Positions 1 to 9,201 of a stretch of 64,000 nt of DNA are shown here, in pieces (position 1 is the first letter of the stretch; each line of letters begins with the position of its first letter). The notes under the pieces were generated by a model. It was given only the letters and a program-made list of their open reading frames with translations. It did no database searches and was not told where the DNA came from. Location: NCBI GenBank assembly GCA_963846635.1, contig CAWJXM010000041.1, forward strand, positions 1 through 64,000, read 5' to 3'. Origin of the DNA: AP-15 sp963846635 (lineage in GTDB: Bacteria > Pseudomonadota > Alphaproteobacteria > ATCC43930 > CGMCC-115725). Both the position numbers and the translations under genes were made by a program.

Positions 1-1
1 C

Positions 2-220
2 GCCAGACAAAAGGGGGGGCCCCGATCTCGCCTTCCGGTCGCTCTCAGCGCGCCTGAGATCCGCCGTCTCATCGCCAAGCTCCAGGCCCTGACCCCTGCC
101 GCATTGCGCTTTATCCTCGACTGGTCGCTATGGCGGCGCTGCCACCAGGCCATTGCCAGGAGATGCCATTGGAAACGGCGCGCCACGCATCGCCGACCTC
201 ATCATAAAACGCAACTATAG
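2..220 (+). pseudogene. C-terminal remnant of an IS transposase
   Basis: An open frame entering from the window edge reads APEIRRLIAKLQ then WSLWRRCHQAIARRCHW and stops at TAG 218-220. The Trp/His/Arg-rich tail resembles the C-termini of DDE transposases of IS701-like elements; the family is my recollection of such tails, not a search. Only about 58 codons are visible. The stop lies inside a 24-bp sequence (203-226) that recurs at 8139-8162, probably the end of this IS type. Confidence 0.4.
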
Positions 221-226
221 TATTAG
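203..226. repeat. IS-end-like direct repeat, copy 1
   Basis: Core ATAAAACGCAACT followed by RTAGTAYTAG. It matches 8139-8162 at 22 of 24 positions in the same orientation. It coincides with the end of the transposase fragment to its left. Confidence 0.55.
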
Positions 227-292
227 AGCTCGTTTACAAAGTTTTAAATCCTGAAAATTCAAGGTGCTTTTTCCGCGAATTGGAGAAACGGC

Positions 293-920
293 ATGGGATA
301 CGCGACCGACATAACTGATGAAGAATGGGGCATTCTGGAGCCGTTTCTGGAACCGAAACAGAAGGGGCGTCCGCGCAAACACGGCTTGTGAAGGATTATT
401 GACGCGATCCGGTATGTGCAGAGAACGGGCTGCCAGTGGCGATTGTTGCCGCGGATTTTCCGCCGTGGCTTGCGGTGTACATGACGTTCTGGCGCTGGCG
501 GAACAGCGGCCTGTGGGAACGGATCATGCATGAACTGCGCCGCCGCGTGCGCGTGAACGCAGGAAGAAATCCCGATCCGTCTTTGGCGATTATCGACAGT
601 CAGTCGGTGAAGACGGTGCAAAAAGGGGGCAACGCGGCTACGACGGCGGCAAGAAAACGAAAGGCCGCAAGCGCCATACAGCCGTCGATGCGATGGGAAA
701 CCTTCTGGCGGTTGCCGTTCACTCGGCGGGCATTTCGGAGTCACGCGGAGCCCATCTCGTGTTGATCCGCCTGTTTCTGGTCTTGCCCAACCTGCTCAAA
801 ATCCTTGTCGATCGCGGCTACAAACAGGGCGTCATCGACTGGAGCAAGGCCATGTTCGGCTATCTCCTTGAGGTCGTCAAACGCCCCGAACTTCAGGTAG
901 TGACTCACTTTGAAATTTGA
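293..920 (+). pseudogene. IS5-family transposase, degenerate
   Basis: Starts at ATG 293 after GGAG with DITDEEWGILEPFL and GRPRKHG, the typical N-terminus of IS5/IS427-group transposases. It meets a TGA at about 388. The rest is readable only by changing frame: TGCQWRLLPR, then AIIDSQSVKTV (first catalytic Asp), then GRKRHTAVDAMGNLLAV, then ILVDRGYKQGVIDW. At least three frameshifts are needed and the C-terminal region with the catalytic Glu is missing. Clearly inactive. It was probably cut on its right side by the neighbouring IS630 element. Confidence 0.8.
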
Positions 921-1642
921 GCCGCTCTCTCACCTCGGATTGCTGCGCGCCTCATGCTCCCCATATGCTTAGCGCAAAGCACCGATCGAGGCTAAGCAAG
1001 GTTCTCCCGGTTGGTCCACATATGACAGCATCCCGAAGAGGAAACTGCGACATGTGGAGGAAGCGTGCCGCGCCAGTCGTGGATTTCGGCGAGCGCCGAG
1101 CAACGCGAGGAGTTGCGGGTTTTGGCGCGCTCGTCCGATCGGGAGGAAGCGGATCGCGCGCGAGCCATCCTGTTGGCGTTGGAGGGCTGGACCAGCGAGC
1201 CGATCGCCGCCGCGTTCGGCGTGCGCACGGACAGTGTGCGGCATTGGCGGTGGATCTTTGGCCGCAAGGGGGTTGCGGGGTTGCGCGCCCGCACGGCGCC
1301 CGGCCGCGCCGCGGCCAAGGCGCAGGCGGCATTATCAGTGATCGAACAGGTCTTGGCGCCGGCGCTTGCGGGTCGGCCAAACTGGACCCTGCCGCGTCTG
1401 CCGGACGAGATCGAACGGCGCACCGGCGAACGCCTCTCGAAAGCGCGGCTCAGCGTGGTACTAAAAAAGGGGGCTTTGTCTGGCGACAACCCCGACACAC
1501 GCTGAAGGGACGGCAGAGCCTGCCCCGGCGAAGGCCCTAGGGGATGCACACATTTCTCAGCTCCCATCCCGTAGCGAGGGCGCGAAAGTATTCCAGACCA
1601 TGCTTGAAGGTGATGGGACCTGGCGGCCGGGAGGAGCAATAG

Positions 1643-1663
1643 CCTCCTGAGCTTGTCGAAGGG
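1643..1663. repeat. REP-like element inside a transposase gene
   Basis: Reverse complement of CCCTTCGACAAGCTCAGGAG(G). The same element occurs at 2354-2375, 3524-3545, 16479-16500 and 17190-17210, always inside a transposase gene. Confidence 0.75.
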
Positions 1664-2353
1664 CCAGCCGCCCAGACGCGCGATGATCCAGGCGGCCCAG
1701 GCGCGGCCGCGCCGGGTGTGAGGATTTTTCTGCTTTGCGGTTTTGCCCTCGACCTGCGCGTTGACGGCTTCCAGGGCCGCCATCTCCTCTTGTGTGAAGG
1801 CCAGGCTGGCCGGTTCGGCGCGGCGCCGGTCACGAGCCTGCACCAGCTGGAGGATGAGGGCGGCGGCTTTGGTGGCAATCGTCGCGCGCTTCAGCAGCCG
1901 CTCGGCGCTGGCAATCTGACTGTCTTCGAGCTGCAGCCCCTGCTTCTTCAGAATGCGAAAGAGCTGCTCGATGATCCAGCGCAGCTTGTACCAGGCGACG
2001 ATTTGCCAAGCCGCGTCTACGCTCGTGACGTCATGGGTGGTGAGCCGCCGCCAGTGCAGCGGCTCGCCGCCGGCCGGTGGGTCGTGTTCGGCGACCTCGA
2101 CGAGAGTGCGGCGCACGCTTGGCAGGAGATCGCGAGCGCTGCCCCGCGGGCGGTTGAGAACGACCGTGCCAAAGCGCCGCGTCAGACGCGCCGTGCGGCC
2201 CCGGCGCGTGCGGCCCGCGCCGGGGCCGCACGATCGTGCGCGTGTCGGCCTCTTGAAAATTGGCCCCGGTCGCGGACAGCCCGGCGCCCTTGGCCCGGCG
2301 ACGGTCCTGCATGACGCGCGTCAGAATATGAAAGTTTGGCGCGGGCACCGTCG

Positions 2354-2375
2354 CCCTCCTGAGCTTGTCAAAGGG
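2354..2375. repeat. REP-like element inside a transposase gene
   Basis: Reverse complement of CCCTTTGACAAGCTCAGGAG(GG). It falls directly after the DRESDLYAAL motif and stops the IS4-type transposase frame. Confidence 0.75.
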
Positions 2376-3420
2376 CGGCATAGAGGTCGCTCTCGCGATC
2401 GGCAATCACCGTCACCATCGTCGCCGCGGCCCGCACTTCCTTGGCACGCCCGACGGTGGGGAGCCCGCGTTCCGACGCCTTGGCGGCCAAGGCCCGCCGG
2501 TTGGGCGTCACCGTCACAGGCCCGGAGCGCGTCCCCACCCGCCCGCCGACCAGCCCCAGGCAGCTGCCGGTGGCCGCATCCAGCGCCAGCATGGCATGCC
2601 CCAGCAAGCCATGGATGGTGCCGTGGCCAACCGCGCCCCGGCCACGCCGGCGCCCCGCGGTCGTGCGGAAATGAACCGCGCTGGTATCCTGGATCGCCAG
2701 AACAGGCCGGCGTGTCGCCGCACGAGCGGTCTGTGCGCCCCAACCGTCCAGCAGCGCCGCAACCGTCACGTTCGGATTGGCGAGAAACCGGCCCTAGCGG
2801 ACGAGGTGCGCGCGGCACCCACCGGCCAGCCGGCGCACGCAGACCGTGGCATGCGCAACCATACGTTCCAGCAACGCAGCCCCCCTTTATCGCGGCGGCG
2901 ATCCCCGAACCAGCCAACCGACCACTCCATCTCCTCCAGGGCGATACTCTCCATAGTGCGCCTCCCGATAGTGCGCCTCCCGGATGCCTAAATGCCGTGC
3001 ACGGCAGCATACCCCGGCGCGCGTCGGGAAGCCTCCCGTCAGCAGGAGCCAATCTGGCGCGCCCAGATGTGTGCATCCCCTAGGGCGAAGGCCGGGGATG
3101 CCGACGCGGTTGATCGCTCCGGACTGCGCCTGCGCCTGTTGAAACAGCAGGCCAACGCCGGCGATATCACGTTGCTGTTCGGGGATGAAGCGGAGGCGCT
3201 CACCCCTCCCTATCTCACCCCTCCCTATCTCGCTCACGCCGGGGCCCAGCGGGGCGAGGATTTGCGGGTTGAGGCGCCGGGGCGCGCGCCCAAGCGGGCG
3301 ATACTCGGCGGCCTCGATTTCGCCACCCGCCGGGTGCTCGTCAATACCAGCGCCACCAAGCGCAGCCGGGACTTCATCGCCTTGCTGGGCCGGCTCGATG
3401 CCGCCTATGGACCCTGCCCG

Positions 3421-3443
3421 GCCCACGGGTCAAGCCCGTGGGC
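3421..3443. repeat. Palindromic insert in IS630 transposase
   Basis: CCCACGGG-TCAAG-CCCGTGGG is a perfect 8-bp stem with a 5-nt loop, followed by a partial repeat of the arm. It sits between the GPCP and GRPVILVLDNG parts of the IS630 transposase, where the family has no such residues. Confidence 0.6.
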
Positions 3444-3523
3444 TGAAGGCCCACGGCCGCAGAGGCCAGTCATCCTCGTTCTCGACAATGGCCCGATCCA
3501 TACCAGCAAAGCCTCCCGGGCGG

Positions 3524-3545
3524 CCCCTTCGACAAGCTCAGGAGG
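3524..3545. repeat. REP-like element inside the IS630 transposase
   Basis: CCCCTTCGACAAGCTCAGGA followed by GG. It interrupts the gene between IHTSK and ARPWLKIEWLPKYAPE, changing the local reading to GRPLRQAQE. Confidence 0.75.
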
Positions 3546-3831
3546 CCGCGCGCCCGTGGCTCAAGATCGAATGGCTGCCGAAATATGCTCCGGAGCTGAA
3601 CGACATCGAGCGATCCTGGCGCGACCTGAAGTGTCGCTTTCTCGCGCACCAGACCTTCTCCGATCCCGATCATCTCGATCGCGCCATTGACAAGGCGATT
3701 GCCGATATGAACCACGCGTGCCAAACCCGAGTGTGTACCAATCTACGAAACGTTGCTTAGCATGCCGAAGGGACCGCAAGGCCAGAAACGACCCGCCGAT
3801 ACCGTCGCCAACGCGGTTAGGGTCGCCAAAA

Positions 3832-5689
3832 GTAACAGGGGCAAAACCGCGGGCGTGGGCACACATTGGTCATTTTTGCCGACAGGGCAGCCCTGGGTGG
3901 GTCCGCGCGTCTGAACGCTGCTGCGCCGGCCGGCTCACCCCAGTGGGTTGGATATGTCACACCGCCGCGGGGATCGACCGCTGATGCGATTTTTCTGGAG
4001 TTCGCACGGAGAGCAATTACGGAGAGCAATTTCGGATGCAAGCGATGTGTGATCCCACCCCCCGACCTCGATGAGTTGACGCCGGCCCAGTTGCGGGAGC
4101 TGGTGGCCCTGTTGCTGACCAAGATGGCCGAACTGGACCAGAAAACCGTCGAACAGCGCGAGGAGATTGCGCCCCTGAAGGGGCTGAAGGGGGGTCCCGA
4201 CATCACCCCCAGCGGCATGGATCAGGGCACCGCACCGGCCAAGCCCAGCGCGACAGGAAAGCCCCGACGACGCGGCGCGGTCCGCCCCCGGGTCAGGGTT
4301 GCGGATCGGATCATCAAGGCCCCTGTCCCAGCCGGATCGCGCTTCAAAGGCTACGAGACCGATACCGTCCAGGACCTGGTGCTGACGGTAACCTGGTGCT
4401 GACGGTCCATGCGGTCCGCGACCGGCGCGAGGGTTGGGTCACGCCGCACGGCAGAACGATCATGGCGCCATTGCCCGCGGGTCCCCGCGGACCCTTCGGC
4501 CCCGACCTGCGGCGCTTCGTGTTGATGCAATACCACCACGGCCAAACGACGTTGCCCCGTCTGGCGACGCTGTTGCAGCCGGTTGGCGTGGCGATCTCCA
4601 AGCGTGCGATCCAGCGGTTGCTGACCAAAGGCCAGAACGACTTCCTTGCCGAAAACCGTGACGTGTTGCGCGCCGGCCTGAAGACCGCGCCGTGGATATC
4701 GGGCGACGACACCGGCGCGCGACATCAGACCCTGAACGGCTACTGCACGCAGACCGGCAATCAGCATTTCACCTGGTTCGCCACACGGTCATCGAAAAGC
4801 CGGCGGAACGTTCTCGATCTACGGCGCGCCGGACATACCGACTTTGGGTTGAACGCCGCGGCCTTCGATGACAGGCGCGGCCGCGCTCTGTCCGCGCCCC
4901 TGATTGCGCGCTTGGCCGAACCGCCGGAACCGGTCTTCGCCGATCAGGCCGCCTGGTCAGCACACCGCGACCGGCTCGGCTTTAGCGCACTGACCACGAC
5001 ACCCGATCCAGTACAGATCGCCCCTGAAGGCGCCATCTGGGGCAGCGTCCACGCCCACGACTTCCGGCGTGATGCCGTGGTGCTGAGCGATGATGCCGGA
5101 CAATTCGCCGTTGGCCGGCACGCCCTGTGCTGGGTCCAGGCGGAGCGGCTGGTGCCCAAGCTGGACACCGTCACTGATCTGCACCGGGCTGCCCAACACA
5201 AGGGGCGCAAGCTGATCTGGGACTGCTACGCCGATCTCAAGGTGTATCAGGCCAGCCCTGACAAATGCCGTCGTCTCGCGCTGCGGGCGCGGTTCGACCG
5301 CATCTTCCGACGCCGCACCAGCTGGGCCACGCTTGACCGCCTTCGGGCGCGGCGGCAGGCCAACAAGACCGAGTTGTTGAGGGTGCTGGAGCAGCCGGAA
5401 ATCCCGCGGCACACCAACGGCTCCGAGAACGATATCCGCTGCCAGGTCACATGGCGGAAAGTCAGCGCCGCGCCGCGCCGCGATCTGGGACGGGACTGCC
5501 GCGATGCTTTCCTGGGCCTCGGCAAGACTTGCGCCAAGCTCGGCGTGGCGGTCTGGAACGTCTGGGACTATCTCGGCAGCCGGCTCGGCGTTCCCGCTCA
5601 CCCTGTCGTTCCGCCACTCCCTGAACTCATCCGATGCCGCGGGCAGCTTGTCTGATCAAGGGGGCTGCCCGCGGTTTTGCCCCTGTTAC
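3832..5689 (+). mobile_element. IS66-type element
   Basis: Perfect 23-bp terminal inverted repeats beginning GTAACAGGGGCAAAACCGCG at 3832-3854 and, inverted, at 5667-5689 delimit an 1858-bp element. It carries one broken transposase gene. No convincing target duplication is visible in the flanks. Confidence 0.85.
3866..5655 (+). pseudogene. IS66-type transposase, frameshifted by a 17-bp tandem duplication
   Basis: The N-terminal part (to about 4390) contains the coiled-coil-like DELTPAQLRELVALLLTKM segment. The C-terminal part (from 4396) contains WISGDDTGARH, the Asp/Trp-rich DDE region, and the tail HTNGSENDIRCQVTWRKVS with GRDCRDAFLGLGKTCAKLG, which I associate with IS66-like transposases. 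The parts are out of frame because ACCTGGTGCTGACGGT(A) is tandemly duplicated (4374-4390, 4391-4407). Removing one 17-bp unit restores DLVLTVHAVRDRREGW across the junction, so this lesion alone explains the break. Confidence 0.85.
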
Positions 5690-5825
5690 ACAATTTCTGA
5701 TTAAGTCATTGCTTGCATTGGTGATTTTCTGATCAAACCATAGTTTGAGTAGTAATCGTCATAGTAACTCCCCGCAGCCGTGAGTATATGCTGGGCCCCG
5801 CACATAACAACAGGTGCCCGCTCCA

Positions 5826-5963
5826 ATGCCGAACATCACTTGCGCCAATAACGGCCTGACGCTGGACGATCTGCGCCAGAAACCCGGCCGGCTCGTCTCG
5901 AACCAAGACCTCGCCGAGATGGGTGTGGTCAAGTCGTATGACGCGATCAAGCGCGCCATAGAG
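5826..5963 (+). pseudogene. Truncated AlpA/excisionase-like HTH protein (tentative)
   Basis: ATG 5826 opens LTLDDLRQKPGRLVSNQDLAEMGVVKSYDAIKRAIE; split in two it reads GRLVSNQDLAEMGV and VKSYDAIKRAIE, a turn resembling short AlpA-type winged-helix regulators of phages and islands. The frame then runs into the end of the IS1595 element, so the gene has lost its 3' part. The family assignment is weak. Confidence 0.35.
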
Positions 5964-6007
5964 TGCAAAAATCGGAGCAAAGCGGCACCGGATTTCGGTC
6001 GAAAGGC

Positions 6008-6940
6008 TTATGTCATTGCTTCCGGTGCGACCAACATCTTGTAGGTGAAGGGCGCCTGACCGGCGGCGATGCCGAGTAAGGAGCGGAAACTAGCGTGGCG
6101 GTGATGGCGGCGATTGAAGCGGAAAACGAATTCGTCGAGGTAGGACTGGAGGTGCTCGCGGCGCAGGCCGTGATAGACACCCAGCGCCCAGGTTTTGAGA
6201 TTGGAAAAGACGCGGTGGGTCCAGGGTAGCACGATATGAGCAGCCATCTTGCCGACCGTATGAGGATCGTGGTGAACGCCCGGAGCGCCCGGATAGCCAG
6301 ACCAGCCGTCGGTCTTGGCGGTAGCACCGGGGGCGAGATTGGTAGCCAGGACGGGATGCAGGCTGGCAGCCGAGTAATCGAGCACCTCTTGAAGGCGGAT
6401 ACGGCCGGGACCGGCCCCGCCGTCTTGCCCTTCGACCGCCCCGACGACGAGGATTTTGCCGTGATGACTGCGCCCCCCACCGCCGGCGGGCGGATCATTC
6501 GTGCTGCGGCAGGCGATCTCGGTCTCATCGACTTCGACAAGGCCGTATAGCGGGTTGCGCTCGGGCGCCACCATGCTGGCGCGCAGCTTGGCGCAGAGCA
6601 GCCAAGCCGTCTTATAGGAGCCCAAGGCGAGCTGATGTTGTAATTGCAGGGCGGAGATCCCGTTGGAATGCGTCGCCATCAGATAAGCGGCCCAGAACCA
6701 CAGGGTCAGCGGTAGCTTGGAGCCGTGCAGGATCGTCCCAGCGGTCACCGAGGTCTGCTTGCGGCAGCCGGCGCATTCGTAAGTCCAGGCCTTGGTCTGC
6801 AAGAGCCAAGCTTTGCTGTGGCCGCAGCGGGGACAGACAAAACCATGCGGCCAGCGCACCGCGGCCAGGTACGCGGCACAGGCCGCCTCATCCGGGAAAT
6901 GCTGCTGGAATGCGATCAGGGAGCCCGGGACGTCGGTCAT
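6008..6940 (-). CDS. IS1595-family transposase
   Basis: A full-length 310-aa transposase. The N-terminal zinc ribbon is visible as FVCPRCGHSKAW and YECAGCRKQTSVTAGT, followed by the DDE/DDN domain: YGLVEVDETEIACR (first Asp), TDGWSGYPG (second Asp), and a conserved His/Asn region HIVLPWTHRVFSNLKTWALG. It ends HHRHASFRSLLGIAAGQAP. Flanking sequences share AAAGGCTT/TTTCGGTCGAAA blocks near 5984-6008 and 7028-7050, the likely terminal repeats. The gene has no frameshift, which makes it one of the few potentially active transposases here. Confidence 0.9.
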   Translation of the reverse strand: MTDVPGSLIAFQQHFPDEAACAAYLAAVRWPHGFVCPRCGHSKAWLLQTKAWTYECAGCRKQTSVTAGTILHGSKLPLTLWFWAAYLMATHSNGISALQLQHQLALGSYKTAWLLCAKLRASMVAPERNPLYGLVEVDETEIACRSTNDPPAGGGGRSHHGKILVVGAVEGQDGGAGPGRIRLQEVLDYSAASLHPVLATNLAPGATAKTDGWSGYPGAPGVHHDPHTVGKMAAHIVLPWTHRVFSNLKTWALGVYHGLRREHLQSYLDEFVFRFNRRHHRHASFRSLLGIAAGQAPFTYKMLVAPEAMT

Positions 6941-7189
6941 GGCGGCCTCTGCAGCAGCTTATGTTCGTTATTTGTTCTATACCAACTTCGCGCATTCCGC
7001 CACCACGAATTGTGTCACCGGACGCAGGGGGAGAAGCCTTTCGGTCGAAAGCGGCAGGTGATTTCGGCCGAAATCGGCACCTGATTTCGCTTCAATCCGG
7101 CATGTCAATCAGCGCGGAAGCGGGGTTCATCCGCATTTTCGGTGCAGGCGGGGCGCCATCAGAGCTTGTCCGGGTTTGGGGCTCTGTGA

Positions 7190-8130
7190 TCACGCCGCGT
7201 GAAGAACGCGGCTGCGAAGAAGATCGAATTTGGCACGCCCGTACATCTGCCGTTTCAGCATCTTCAGCCGGTTGACCTGTCCCTCAACAGGACCGTTGCT
7301 CCCGGGCTGCGACAGGGCGACCCGAACCGCCGCGATGTCGTTGATGATCCCGGTGGCAAAGCCGCGCAACGCGGTGGCTTGGGTAGTCGCCAGCCAGAGA
7401 TCGAACGCTGCCGCATCGCGCTCGCGCAGGATCCGATCGAACTCATTGACGGCTTCCGCTGCGGTGCGGATCTCGGCCGAGAGAGCGGTGAGCGTGTCGA
7501 CAACCTGCCGGTCGGCGCGCGTCAGCGGCGCGTCGGGCGTCGTCAGAAGGCGCGCGGCGCGTCGGCTCGACGGCACGCGCCACGACGGCAGCGGGCATTC
7601 TCGGTCGCCGGCGGCGGCGAGGCCGCGGCGCCGGATGGCCCCCCGCCGGACGATGTCGTACCCGCCGCGAACCCGCGATCGCGCAATTCGCGCCACAGCT
7701 GGGCGCTGTTGCGGCACCCCTCGGCCCAGCGCCGCTCCCCATACGCGCGATGCCGGTCGAGCGCGCTCGACCCCGGCGCGCGGCGGTACACCGGTGCCGC
7801 ACCGGCGCGCAACCAGCGGCGCACCGCGTTGCGCGCCATCCCGAGGCGCCGCGCGATGCGGCGGATCGGCACACCCTCGCGCCGCCGGCGCGCCATCTCG
7901 TCATAGCGCGCCGGCCGCCGCTCGCGCCGCGCGGTGCCGTTCGCTTGGCATCGCAGCCCGTTGCCCGCCTGTCGCCGATCGCGGCGCGCCGGCGGGCAGC
8001 ATGCAGAGCCGGGCGGCTTCACGCCGCTGCAACTCAGCCAGCTCAGCACGCCAGCCCAATACTCCGTCGTACTCCGAACCCACAACCAACTCGCACCACC
8101 CGAGGCAGATATCCTCTGCCTCCATATGGA
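7190..8130 (-). pseudogene. ISL3-family transposase, degenerate
   Basis: The C-terminal part (7190-7717) is clear: VDTLTALSAEIRTAAEAVNE, then GSNGPVEGQVNRLKMLKRQM with YGRAKFDLLRSRVL, the hallmark end of ISL3 transposases. Upstream, in a different frame (to about 7900), lies the helix-turn-helix RRIARRLGMARNAVRRWLRA. The N-terminal zinc-finger/DDE region is missing or scrambled, and at least two frameshifts are needed. Inactive. Confidence 0.8.
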
Positions 8131-8138
8131 GGTGAAGC

Positions 8139-8162
8139 CATAAAACGCAACTGTAGTACTAG
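8139..8162. repeat. IS-end-like direct repeat, copy 2
   Basis: Near-identical (22/24) to 203-226 and in the same orientation. It follows a decayed transposase and marks the right edge of the IS-rich block. Confidence 0.55.
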
Positions 8163-8470
8163 TGAGCCGTCGAGACTTCGACTCGACTTCGCGCGCGACC
8201 GCAGCATGTAGTCTTGCTGGCGGCTGCAGAGGCGCAGGACCGCGCCGACGCCCTCTCATTGGAAGTGATCGTGACGGCTCACGACAGTCACACTCGATCT
8301 TTATTGACATGTTACCCCAACGATACAGGAGGACGCGGCTGCCCGCTTCGACGCGGCGTTCCGATCTGCTATAACGAAGCGGACATAAGGCGAGTGGGTA
8401 GCATTTCGGGTAGCGACGATTATTTTATGAATGAGTTGCGAGCGAAAAAACTGAATTATATCGCTGAATT
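8163..8470. other. Intergenic region upstream of tRNA-Ser
   Basis: No convincing gene. A/T-rich sequence just before the tRNA (8430-8465) could hold its promoter (TTGCGA about 17 bp before TATCGC), but this is weak. Confidence 0.3.
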
Positions 8471-8559
8471 GGATGGGTGGCCGAGCGGTTTAAGGCACCG
8501 GTCTTGAAAACCGGCGTGGGCGAAGCTCACCGTGGGTTCGAATCCCACCCCATCCGCCA
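8471..8559 (+). tRNA. tRNA-Ser(UGA)
   Basis: The acceptor stem GGATGGG pairs with CCCATCC before an encoded CCA at 8557-8559. The D arm GCCGAGCGGTTTAAGGC, the anticodon stem-loop GGTCTTGAAAACC (anticodon TGA) and the long class II variable arm fit tRNA-Ser. The T arm contains GGTTCGAATCC. The gene is complete; no integrase or direct repeat next to it shows use as an attachment site. Confidence 0.95.
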
Positions 8560-8706
8560 TTCTATAGGCATATCACCTTGATTTATCATGATATTCCTGC
8601 GCAATCTTATGAAGTACCCACAAATAGACCCATGAAGTCTGCATAGATCGCGGTAGATACAGGTGGACGATTGTAGAACGGAGCGCTTTTCGCGGAAGGG
8701 AGACCG

Positions 8707-9144
8707 ATGCGCGAGCCGAATGCCCTGATCAGCACCGAGGTCCTGGTGCACGACTTCGGCGACAGCAATTTGCGGATCTTCGATTGCACCACCTATCTGG
8801 AGCCGCCGCCGCCCGGCAGTGACGTACCCTACATCGCAGTCCCCGGGCGAAAGAGCTTCGAGGAGGCGCACATCCCCGGCGCTGATTTCCTCGATCTGCA
8901 GGGCGAGTTCTCCGATAACGACACTCGGCTTCGCTTCATGATGCCGCCGGTGGCGCAGCTCGAGGCCGCGTTCGGCAGGCACGGCATCGGGCCCGGCGCC
9001 CGCGTAGTGCTCTACAGCATCGGCACGATGATGTGGGCGACGCGCTTCTGGTGGATGCTAAAGGCGCTGGGCTTCGATTGCGCCGCCGTGCTCGATGGCG
9101 GCTTCGACAGATGGCAATCCGAGGGTCGTCCGGTCGAGAGCTAG
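8707..9144 (+). CDS. Single-domain rhodanese-like sulfurtransferase, truncated
   Basis: 145 aa beginning at ATG 8707 after AGGGAG. It matches the N-terminal rhodanese domain of two-domain thiosulfate/mercaptopyruvate sulfurtransferases: RIFDCTTYLEPP, GRKSFEEAHIPGADFLDL, and the segment GARVVLYSIGTMMWATRFWW followed by GGFDRWQSEGRPVE. Family members are normally about 280 aa, with the catalytic Cys in the second domain. Here the gene stops right after the linker GRPVE, so that domain is absent and no Cys occupies the active-site loop. Probably non-catalytic or a gene relic. The stop abuts the promoter of the toxin-antitoxin pair. Confidence 0.75.
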   Translation: MREPNALISTEVLVHDFGDSNLRIFDCTTYLEPPPPGSDVPYIAVPGRKSFEEAHIPGADFLDLQGEFSDNDTRLRFMMPPVAQLEAAFGRHGIGPGARVVLYSIGTMMWATRFWWMLKALGFDCAAVLDGGFDRWQSEGRPVES

Positions 9145-9154
9145 ATACTGCCTG

Positions 9155-9183
9155 TTGCACGGACTGCCAATTGGCAGTATATT
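9155..9183 (+). promoter_or_regulatory. Promoter with palindromic operator for the antitoxin-toxin operon
   Basis: TTGCAC (9155-9160) and TATATT (9178-9183) are separated by exactly 17 bp. The spacer contains the perfect 14-bp palindrome CTGCCAATTGGCAG (9164-9177), and an outer arm ATACTGCC (9145-9152) is inverted against GGCAGTAT (9173-9180). Transcription would start about 10 bp before the Shine-Dalgarno AGGAGG (9191-9196). The position suits autorepression by the antitoxin, as is usual for Xre-type toxin-antitoxin operons. Confidence 0.7.
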
Positions 9184-9201
9184 GACTGTCAGGAGGCAGA
9201 A

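Larger units (their letters stand above)
1545..2954 (-). pseudogene. IS4-family transposase in copy 1, degenerate
   Basis: Reading on the minus strand: EMEWSVGWFGDRRRDK, then VLAIQDTSAVHF (first Asp), then VTVIADRESDLYAAL (second Asp), then the YREK-type motif WYKLRWIIEQLFRILKKQG with the catalytic Glu. It ends FRALATGWELRNVCIP exactly at the IS end. A frameshift and an in-frame stop lie before the first Asp. A REP-like insert at 2354-2375 terminates the reading frame after DLYAAL, and another at 1643-1663 shifts the C-terminus. It cannot encode an active transposase as it stands. Confidence 0.85.
1537..3083 (-). mobile_element. IS4-family element, copy 1
   Basis: A 1547-bp element with perfect 17-bp terminal inverted repeats CTAGGGGATGCACACAT at both ends. 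It is flanked by a perfect 10-bp direct repeat GGCGAAGGCC (1527-1536 and 3084-3093), as expected for IS4-family target duplication. The target is the centre of a REP-like palindrome of form CCCCGGCGAAGGCCGGGG. A copy 1 bp shorter lies in inverted orientation at 15771-17316. Confidence 0.9.
1065..3760 (+). pseudogene. IS630-family transposase split by an IS insertion
   Basis: The N-terminal part (1065-1515) has the helix-turn-helix of the family (ADRARAILLALEGWTSEPIA, VRHWRWIFGRKGVAGL). The C-terminal part (3099-3760) has the DDE domain: LLFGDEAEALT, ILGGLDFATRR, VLDNGPIHTSK and WLPKYAPELNDIERSWRDLK with the final Glu. Besides the 1.5-kb insertion it carries a REP-like palindrome at the split point, a 15-bp in-frame tandem duplication at 3201-3230, a hairpin at about 3421-3443 and a 22-bp palindrome-type insert at 3524-3545. 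Without the inserts the parts join as LKGRQ-DADAVDRSGL, the usual family sequence. Inactive. Confidence 0.85.
988..3765 (+). mobile_element. IS630-family element, interrupted by an IS4-family element
   Basis: The left end near 992 reads GCTAAGCAAGGTT. The right end near 3747-3759 is the reverse complement of GCTAAGCAACGTTT, giving imperfect terminal inverted repeats in the style of IS630. A single IS630 transposase gene lies between them and is split by the insertion at 1537-3083. Boundaries are approximate. Confidence 0.7.

Noticed and set aside
992..2116. 374-codon minus-strand open frame across the IS630/IS4 junction
   Set aside because: Only the part inside the IS4 element is the real transposase frame; the rest is antisense of the IS630 gene.
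8540..8600. tRNA-Ser 3' end as an island attachment site
   Set aside because: No integrase gene and no direct repeat of the tRNA end was seen in the window.
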